A stretch of 64,000 nt of DNA from Thalassococcus_A lentus (lineage in GTDB: Bacteria > Pseudomonadota > Alphaproteobacteria > Rhodobacterales > Rhodobacteraceae), in contig NZ_JAQIOY010000001.1 of the NCBI RefSeq assembly GCF_028023555.1, forward strand, positions 1 through 64,000. Direction: 5' to 3'. Positions 57,938-64,000 of this stretch are shown here, piece by piece (the stretch's first letter is position 1; each line of letters opens with the position of its first letter). A program made the translations under genes and the position numbers. Under the pieces are notes generated by a model that saw nothing but the letters and a program-made list of their open reading frames with translations, ran no database searches and had not been told where the DNA came from.

Positions 57938-60900
57938 TTATTCGCGGCTTTCCGGTGTGTCGACGATCAGCGTGTCGAATTCATCGCCACCGACGACGTC
58001 CTCGGCGGGCATTTCCGGTGCAGCCAAGGCTGCCGCGGCTTCTGCCTCTTCGCGGCGCGCGTCGATCACGACGTTGTCGCGATCCTGAGCGATCTTGCGA
58101 ACCTTCTGGGTCGCGCCACCTGTACCGGCTGGGATCAGACGACCCACGATGACGTTTTCCTTCAGGCCGACCAGCTTGTCCTTCTTGCCCTGAACCGATG
58201 CTTCGGTCAGCACACGCGTCGTTTCCTGGAACGATGCGGCAGAGATGAACGAACGAGTCTGCAACGACGCCTTGGTGATACCCAACAGGATCGGTTCGCC
58301 CTGAGCCGGGCGTCCACCCTTCGAGATCGCCTTTTCGTTGGCAGCATCGAACTCGGCCTTGTCAACATGTTCGCCCTTGAGAAGGGTTGTATCGCCGCTG
58401 TCCTGGATTTCCCACTTTTGCAGCATCTGGCGTACGATCACTTCGACATGCTTGTCGTTGATCTTCACGCCCTGCAGTCGGTACACGTCCTGAACTTCGT
58501 CGATCATGTAGTTGGCCAGAGCCTCGATCCCCATGATGGCGAGGATGTCATGCGGCGCCGGGTTGCCGTCCATGATGTAGTCACCCTTCTGGACAAAATC
58601 GCCTTCCTGAACAGGAATGTGCTTGCCCTTGGGGATCATGTACTCCTTGGTGTCGGCGCCTTCTTCTACAGGCTCAATCGCGATACGGCGCTTGTTCTTG
58701 TAGTCTTTGCCAAAGCGAACATAGCCGTCGATTTCCGCGATGATGGCGTTGTCCTTGGGGCGACGAGCCTCAAAGAGTTCGGCCACACGCGGCAGACCAC
58801 CGGTGATGTCCTTGGTCTTGGCACCCTCACGCGGAATACGCGCAACCACGTCACCAGCCTTAACATCCTGACCGTCTTCACAGGACAGGATGGCATCCAC
58901 GGACATTGGGTAAGTAATCGGGTTGCCCGCCGCGTTGCGTACAGGCTCGCCGTCCTTGTCCATCAGGATGATTTCAGGCTTGAGCTCATTGCCCTTGGGT
59001 GCTGCACGCCAGTCGATCACGATCTTCTGGGTCATGCCTGTCGCGTCATCGGTTTCGTCACGCACGGCAACACCGGCGGTCAGATCGACGTGACGGGCCA
59101 CACCATCTGCTTCCGCGATGATTGGAAGCGTATAGGGATCCCACTCGAACAGCTTGTCGCCACGGGCGATGGTATCACCGTCCTTGACCCAAAGCTTGGA
59201 ACCGTAGCCCAGCTTGTGGCTGGCACGTTCACCACCCTGCTCATCCACGATCAGCAGCTTCATGTTACGGCCCATGACAAGCGTGTCACCCGCAGCATTT
59301 TCGAGCGTCGATGTGTTTTCGAAGACAATCTTGCCTTCCTGGCTGGCTTCGAGGAACGACTGCTGGCCACCCTGAGCAACGCCACCAATGTGGAACGTCC
59401 GCATTGTCAGCTGCGTGCCAGGTTCACCGATCGACTGAGCAGCGATGATGCCGACAGCTTCGCCGGTGTTCACCATGGTGCCGCGCGCGAGGTCACGGCC
59501 ATAGCACATGGCGCAAACGCCTTCTTCGGCTTCACAGGTCAGTGGCGAACGAATGCGCGCTGTTTGAACGGCCGCTTCGTCGATGTTGTCCGACGTACGT
59601 TCGTCAATCAGTTCGCCTTCCTTGACGATGATCTCACCAGTGGCCGGGTTCAGGATGTCTTCGGCTGCGACACGGCCCAGCACACGTTCGGCCAGCGATG
59701 CCACCACTTCACCATCGTTGACCGCCGCTTCTGCGGTGATCGCGGTTTCGGTTCCACAATCGTGCATACGGATGATGCAGTCCTGCGCAACGTCAACCAG
59801 ACGACGGGTCAGGTAACCCGAGTTCGCGGTTTTCAGAGCCGTATCCGAAAGACCCTTACGGGCGCCGTGGGTAGAGTTGAAGTACTCGAGAACGGTCAGG
59901 CCTTCTTTAAAGTTCGAGATGATCGGCGTTTCGATGATGTCGCCATTCGGCTTCGCCATCAGACCGCGCATCCCGCCCAGCTGTTTCATCTGAGTAACCG
60001 AGCCACGCGCACCGGAGTGTGCCATCATGTAAACCGAGTTTGGTTCGGCTTCTGCGCCGCTTTCTTCGGTTTTGGCAGCCGAGATGGTGCCCATCATGGC
60101 GTCGGTGACCTTGTCGTTACACTTTGACCAGGCATCCACAACTTTATTGTACTTTTCGCCCTGAGTGATCAGGCCGTCCATGTACTGCTGTTCAAAGTCT
60201 TTTACCTGCTCACGTGTTTCATCAACGATGCCCCACTTGTTGTCAGGAATGACCATGTCGTCCTTGCCGAACGAGATGCCGGCGCGGAACGCTTCTTTGA
60301 AGCCCATGGACATGATCTGGTCACAGAAGATGACCGACTCTTTCTGACCACAGTAGCGGTAGACGGTGTCGATGACTTTCTGAACGTCCTTCTTACGCAG
60401 GAGCGTGTTGACCAGATCGAAGGGTGCCTTGGCGTTCAGCGGCAGCAGAGACCCAAGCCGTACACGGCCAGGTGTCGTCTCGTAACGCTTCACGACCTCG
60501 TTGCCTTCGCCATCGATCTGCGGAACGCGACACTGGACCTTGGCGTGCAGATGCACTTCGCCAGCGTTGAGGGCGTGTTCAACCTCTTCGACCGACCCAA
60601 AGACAAGGCCTTCACCCTTCATGCCTTCACGCATGATGGTGGTATAGTAGAGGCCAAGGATCATATCCTGCGATGGAACGATGATCGGCGCGCCGTTGGC
60701 GGGCGACAGAACGTTGTTCGTGGACATCATCAGAACACGTGCTTCCAACTGGGCCTCAAGGCTCAGAGGAACGTGTACCGCCATTTGGTCGCCGTCGAAG
60801 TCAGCGTTAAAGGCCGAACAGACCAGCGGGTGAAGCTGGATGGCTTTGCCTTCAATCAGCGTGGGTTCGAAGGCCTGAATGCCCAGACGGTGCAGCGTTG

Positions 60901-62188
60901 GCGCGCGGTTCAGCAGGACCGGGTGCTCGCGGATAACCTCGTCCAGAATATCCCAAACCTCGGGACGTTCTTTTTCGACCAGCTTCTTGGCTTGCTTCAC
61001 GGTGCTGGACAGGCCCTTGGCCTCCAACCGCGAGTAGATGAACGGCTTGAACAGTTCGAGCGCCATCTTCTTGGGCAGGCCACACTGGTGCAGCTTGAGT
61101 TCAGGGCCAGTCACGATGACCGAACGACCCGAGAAGTCGACGCGCTTACCCAAAAGGTTCTGACGGAAGCGACCCTGCTTGCCCTTCAGCATGTCAGACA
61201 GCGACTTCAGCGGACGCTTGTTCGCGCCGGTGATCACACGGCCACGGCGACCGTTGTCAAACAGTGCATCAACGGCTTCCTGCAGCATCCGCTTTTCGTT
61301 GCGGACGATAATGTCAGGCGCGCGCAGCTCGATTAGGCGCTTGAGACGGTTGTTCCGGTTGATAACGCGGCGGTACAGATCGTTCAGATCCGAGGTCGCG
61401 AAACGGCCGCCATCCAGTGGAACCAGCGGACGCAGTTCTGGTGGAATGACCGGCACAACAGTCAGGATCATCCACTCAGGGCGGTTGCCGGACTCCAAGA
61501 AGCTTTCAACCACCTTGAGGCGCTTGATGATCTTCTTGGGCTTCAATTCGCCGGTGGCTTCCTTAAGATCCGCGCGCAGGTTTTCTGCCTCGGATTCCAG
61601 ATCGATCGCTGCGAGCATTTCACGGATCGCTTCGGCGCCGATATTGGCGGTGAAGGCGTCCATGCCGTATGCGTCCTGCGCGTCGAGGAATTCCTCTTCG
61701 CTCAGCATCTGGCCATAGGTCAGATCGGTCAGGCCCGGTTCGATAACCACGTAGTTTTCGAAATACAGAACGCGTTCCAAATCGCGCAATGTCATGTCCA
61801 GCATCAGACCGATGCGCGATGGCAGCGACTTGAGGAACCAGATGTGCGCGCAGGGTGCGGCCAGCTCGATGTGGCCCATGCGCTCGCGGCGGACCTTTTG
61901 CAGCGTGACTTCCACACCACATTTTTCGCAGACAACGCCGCGGTACTTCATGCGCTTGTATTTGCCACACAGGCATTCGTAGTCCTTGATCGGGCCAAAG
62001 ATACGCGCGCAGAACAGACCGTCACGCTCAGGCTTGAACGTCCGGTAGTTGATGGTTTCTGGCTTTTTGATCTCACCGAACGACCACGACAGGATACGCT
62101 CTGGCGAGGCGAGGCTCACCTTGATCTCGTCAAAGACCTTCGGCGGCGTCAGCGGGTTGAACGGGTTGTTTGTCAGTTCCTGGTTCAT
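57938..62188 (-). CDS. rpoC: RNA polymerase beta' subunit
   Basis: 1416 residues. It begins with the clamp and the first zinc site (Cys72, Cys74, Cys87, Cys90), has the catalytic NADFDGDQM that holds the active-site magnesium, and in the C-terminal half a second zinc region (CEAEEGVCAMCYGRD). The trigger-loop and bridge-helix stretches are present. The acidic C-terminal tail (PEMPAEDVVGGDEFDTLIVDTPESRE) is typical of Rhodobacterales. It follows rpoB by 92 bp. Confidence 0.98.
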   Translation of the reverse strand: MNQELTNNPFNPLTPPKVFDEIKVSLASPERILSWSFGEIKKPETINYRTFKPERDGLFCARIFGPIKDYECLCGKYKRMKYRGVVCEKCGVEVTLQKVRRERMGHIELAAPCAHIWFLKSLPSRIGLMLDMTLRDLERVLYFENYVVIEPGLTDLTYGQMLSEEEFLDAQDAYGMDAFTANIGAEAIREMLAAIDLESEAENLRADLKEATGELKPKKIIKRLKVVESFLESGNRPEWMILTVVPVIPPELRPLVPLDGGRFATSDLNDLYRRVINRNNRLKRLIELRAPDIIVRNEKRMLQEAVDALFDNGRRGRVITGANKRPLKSLSDMLKGKQGRFRQNLLGKRVDFSGRSVIVTGPELKLHQCGLPKKMALELFKPFIYSRLEAKGLSSTVKQAKKLVEKERPEVWDILDEVIREHPVLLNRAPTLHRLGIQAFEPTLIEGKAIQLHPLVCSAFNADFDGDQMAVHVPLSLEAQLEARVLMMSTNNVLSPANGAPIIVPSQDMILGLYYTTIMREGMKGEGLVFGSVEEVEHALNAGEVHLHAKVQCRVPQIDGEGNEVVKRYETTPGRVRLGSLLPLNAKAPFDLVNTLLRKKDVQKVIDTVYRYCGQKESVIFCDQIMSMGFKEAFRAGISFGKDDMVIPDNKWGIVDETREQVKDFEQQYMDGLITQGEKYNKVVDAWSKCNDKVTDAMMGTISAAKTEESGAEAEPNSVYMMAHSGARGSVTQMKQLGGMRGLMAKPNGDIIETPIISNFKEGLTVLEYFNSTHGARKGLSDTALKTANSGYLTRRLVDVAQDCIIRMHDCGTETAITAEAAVNDGEVVASLAERVLGRVAAEDILNPATGEIIVKEGELIDERTSDNIDEAAVQTARIRSPLTCEAEEGVCAMCYGRDLARGTMVNTGEAVGIIAAQSIGEPGTQLTMRTFHIGGVAQGGQQSFLEASQEGKIVFENTSTLENAAGDTLVMGRNMKLLIVDEQGGERASHKLGYGSKLWVKDGDTIARGDKLFEWDPYTLPIIAEADGVARHVDLTAGVAVRDETDDATGMTQKIVIDWRAAPKGNELKPEIILMDKDGEPVRNAAGNPITYPMSVDAILSCEDGQDVKAGDVVARIPREGAKTKDITGGLPRVAELFEARRPKDNAIIAEIDGYVRFGKDYKNKRRIAIEPVEEGADTKEYMIPKGKHIPVQEGDFVQKGDYIMDGNPAPHDILAIMGIEALANYMIDEVQDVYRLQGVKINDKHVEVIVRQMLQKWEIQDSGDTTLLKGEHVDKAEFDAANEKAISKGGRPAQGEPILLGITKASLQTRSFISAASFQETTRVLTEASVQGKKDKLVGLKENVIVGRLIPAGTGGATQKVRKIAQDRDNVVIDARREEAEAAAALAAPEMPAEDVVGGDEFDTLIVDTPESRE

Positions 62189-62238
62189 CTTGTGTCCTCA
62201 AAGGTTAGAGGGTGCGGGGGAGAATACGGCCGAGTTCT

Positions 62239-62265
62239 GCGGACAACGTCTTGGACATTGTCCGC
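62239..62265 (-). other. Hairpin between rpoB and rpoC
   Basis: GCGGACAA and TTGTCCGC pair around an 11-base loop in the 92-bp gap. There is no T-tract, so it more likely affects RNA processing or stability than termination. Confidence 0.5.
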
Positions 62266-62280
62266 GTCTTCTTGAGGCGC

Positions 62281-64000
62281 TTATTCTTCCTCCTCCGCAT
62301 CCAGGAGTTCCATGTTCAGGCCCAGGCCGCGGACCTCTTTGACGAGTACGTTGAACGATTCCGGCACGCCGGCTTCGAAGTTGTCCTCGCCCTTGACGAT
62401 CGATTCATAGACCTTGGTCCGGCCTGCCACATCGTCCGACTTCACCGTCAGCATTTCCTGCAGGGTGTAGGCGGCGCCATAAGCTTCCAGAGCCCAGACT
62501 TCCATCTCACCGAAACGCTGACCACCGAACTGCGCCTTACCACCCAGCGGCTGCTGCGTAACAAGCGAGTAAGGCCCGGTCGAACGGGCGTGGATCTTGT
62601 CGTCCACAAGGTGGTGCAGCTTCAGCAGGTATTTAACGCCCACTGTGACCTTCCGGGCGAACTGTTCACCGGTACGGCCATCAAACAGGACAGACTGACC
62701 CGATGTATCGAACCCGGCACGCACCAGCGCGTCGTTCACGTCTGCTTCCTTGGCGCCGTCAAAGACCGGCGTCGCAATCGGAACACCGTGGGTCACGTTG
62801 CCCGCCGCTTCGATCACCTGGCCTTCGTCCATGTCTTTGATGCCTTCTTCGTAGACATCTTCGCCATAGGCGATGCGCAGCGCTTCACGAACAGGAGTCA
62901 GATCACCGGAGCGGCGATAGTCCTGAAGTGCCTCGTCAATCTGCACACCCATGCCGCGTGCGGCCCAACCCATGTGGGTTTCGAGGATCTGACCAACGTT
63001 CATACGCGAAGGCACGCCCAGTGGGTTCAGACAGAAGTCGACCGGGGTACCATCCTCGAGGAACGGCATGTCCTCCATCGGGACAACCTTGGAGATAACA
63101 CCCTTGTTGCCGTGACGGCCGGCCATCTTGTCGCCGGGCTGCAGCTTGCGCTTCACAGCCACGAAAACCTTGACCATCTTCATCACACCCGGAGGCAGAT
63201 CGTCACCGCGCCGTACTTTTTCGACCTTGTCTTCGAAACGGGCGTCAAGCGCACGCTTCTGAGCTTCGTACTGGTCGTGCAGGGCTTCAACGATCTTGGC
63301 GTCGTCTTCGTCTTCCAGCGCAAGCTGCCACCACTGACCGCGTGTCAGGCTGTCCAGCAGGTCTTGCGTGATTTCAGAGTTCGACTTGACGCCTTTGGGG
63401 CCTTTGACAGCCACTTTGCCAAGAACCATGGACTGAAGACGCGCATAGATGTTGCGGTCGAGAATCGCCAGTTCGTCATCGCGGTCACGCGCGAGCTGTT
63501 CGATCTCTTCACGCTCGATCTGCAGGGCGCGTTCGTCTTTTTCAACGCCGTGGCGGTTGAAAACGCGCACTTCTACGACGGTACCGTAGTCACCCGGCTT
63601 CACACGCAGCGATGTATCGCGCACGTCCGACGCCTTTTCACCAAAGATGGCACGCAGAAGCTTTTCTTCCGGCGTCATCGGGCTTTCGCCTTTTGGTGTG
63701 ATCTTGCCCACGAGAATATCGCCCGGCTCCACATCGGCACCGATGTAAACGATGCCCGCTTCGTCGAGGTTGCGCAGTGCTTCCTCACCGACGTTTGGAA
63801 TGTCGCGGGTGATCTCTTCTGGCCCAAGCTTGGTGTCACGGGCAGCGACTTCGAATTCCTCGATGTGGATCGACGTAAACACGTCATCACGCGCGATGCG
63901 CTCAGAGATCAGGATCGAGTCTTCGTAGTTGTAGCCGTTCCACGGCATGAACGCGACGATCACGTTCTTGCCCAGCGCCAGTTCGCCCAGATCCGTCGAC
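62281..64000 (-). CDS. rpoB: RNA polymerase beta subunit (5' part outside window)
   Basis: 573 codons at the C-terminal end; the frame stays open to the window edge (its first visible residues read STDLGELALGKNVIVAFMPWNGYNYEDS), so only the N-terminal half is missing. The region that binds beta' and the active-site lysines (GDKMAGRHGNKGVIS, KLHHLVDDKIHARSTGPYSLVTQQPLGGKAQFGGQRFGEMEVWALEA) is intact. The rifampicin region would lie outside the window. Confidence 0.98.
   Translation of the reverse strand, partial: STDLGELALGKNVIVAFMPWNGYNYEDSILISERIARDDVFTSIHIEEFEVAARDTKLGPEEITRDIPNVGEEALRNLDEAGIVYIGADVEPGDILVGKITPKGESPMTPEEKLLRAIFGEKASDVRDTSLRVKPGDYGTVVEVRVFNRHGVEKDERALQIEREEIEQLARDRDDELAILDRNIYARLQSMVLGKVAVKGPKGVKSNSEITQDLLDSLTRGQWWQLALEDEDDAKIVEALHDQYEAQKRALDARFEDKVEKVRRGDDLPPGVMKMVKVFVAVKRKLQPGDKMAGRHGNKGVISKVVPMEDMPFLEDGTPVDFCLNPLGVPSRMNVGQILETHMGWAARGMGVQIDEALQDYRRSGDLTPVREALRIAYGEDVYEEGIKDMDEGQVIEAAGNVTHGVPIATPVFDGAKEADVNDALVRAGFDTSGQSVLFDGRTGEQFARKVTVGVKYLLKLHHLVDDKIHARSTGPYSLVTQQPLGGKAQFGGQRFGEMEVWALEAYGAAYTLQEMLTVKSDDVAGRTKVYESIVKGEDNFEAGVPESFNVLVKEVRGLGLNMELLDAEEEE

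Noticed and set aside
58367..60127. 586-codon plus-strand open frame opposite rpoC
   Set aside because: Antisense shadow of the rpoC codon pattern. There is no family motif or ribosome site.
1..64000. CRISPR arrays, rRNA genes, insertion sequences
   Set aside because: No evenly spaced repeats with unique spacers, no rRNA sequence and no transposase was seen on either strand.

Overview
The window comes from an alphaproteobacterial chromosome, almost certainly Rhodobacterales (Roseobacter group). The evidence is the mix of genes: a Bzt/Aap-type amino-acid transporter, an ATP12 chaperone, short-form adenylate kinase, an N-terminally extended RNase P protein gene behind rpmH, an alpha-type rpoB-rpoC-rpsL-rpsG-fusA-tuf order, and sigma70-type promoters that mostly lack a T at the last position of the -10. 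I cannot name the genus from sequence alone.

Layout. (1) 1-3858: one end of an integrated element inserted at the 3' end of a tRNA-Arg(ACG) gene. It has a P4-type tyrosine integrase, an AlpA-like small regulator, a winged-helix protein, two unknown proteins and several unexplained DNA repeats; its far end lies outside the window. (2) 3992-7540: histidine kinase, flavin disulfide-oxidoreductase-like protein and VTT membrane protein, all on the minus strand. (3) 7733-16600: rpmH-rnpA-yidD-ttcA, an EAL-domain protein, then yidC-MOSC-yihA-argB-ferredoxin-sixA, many with 4-bp stop/start overlaps. (4) 16990-21434: aapJQMP amino-acid ABC transporter. (5) 21636-24431: fluC-rluC-HAD phosphatase-ATP12, every junction overlapping by 4 bp. 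(6) 24529-28587: multicopper oxidase, rarA and a DegP-like protease. (7) 28761-64000: the rpoBC, str, S10, spc and alpha ribosomal-protein clusters, all on the minus strand.

The most striking feature is region 7. The canonical gene order is fully kept, but the cluster is cut at four gene boundaries by unrelated genes: rpoC|rpsL (glycosyltransferase-like, DMT transporter), rplW|rplB (fatty acid desaturase, DksA/TraR zinc-finger protein), rplP|rpmC (2OG-Fe(II) oxygenase, RTX-like repeat protein) and rpmD|rplO (RhlE helicase, cytochrome P450, membrane protein). Each segment ends in a strong intrinsic terminator on the minus strand and the next begins with a readable promoter. Four of these promoters share the same -10 hexamer, TATACG. 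The super-operon therefore looks re-engineered into separately promoted units.

No CRISPR array, rRNA operon or complete prophage is present. The best candidates for something undescribed are the array of three 17-bp palindromes inside the 3' end of a winged-helix gene in the integrated element, and the unknown proteins next to it.
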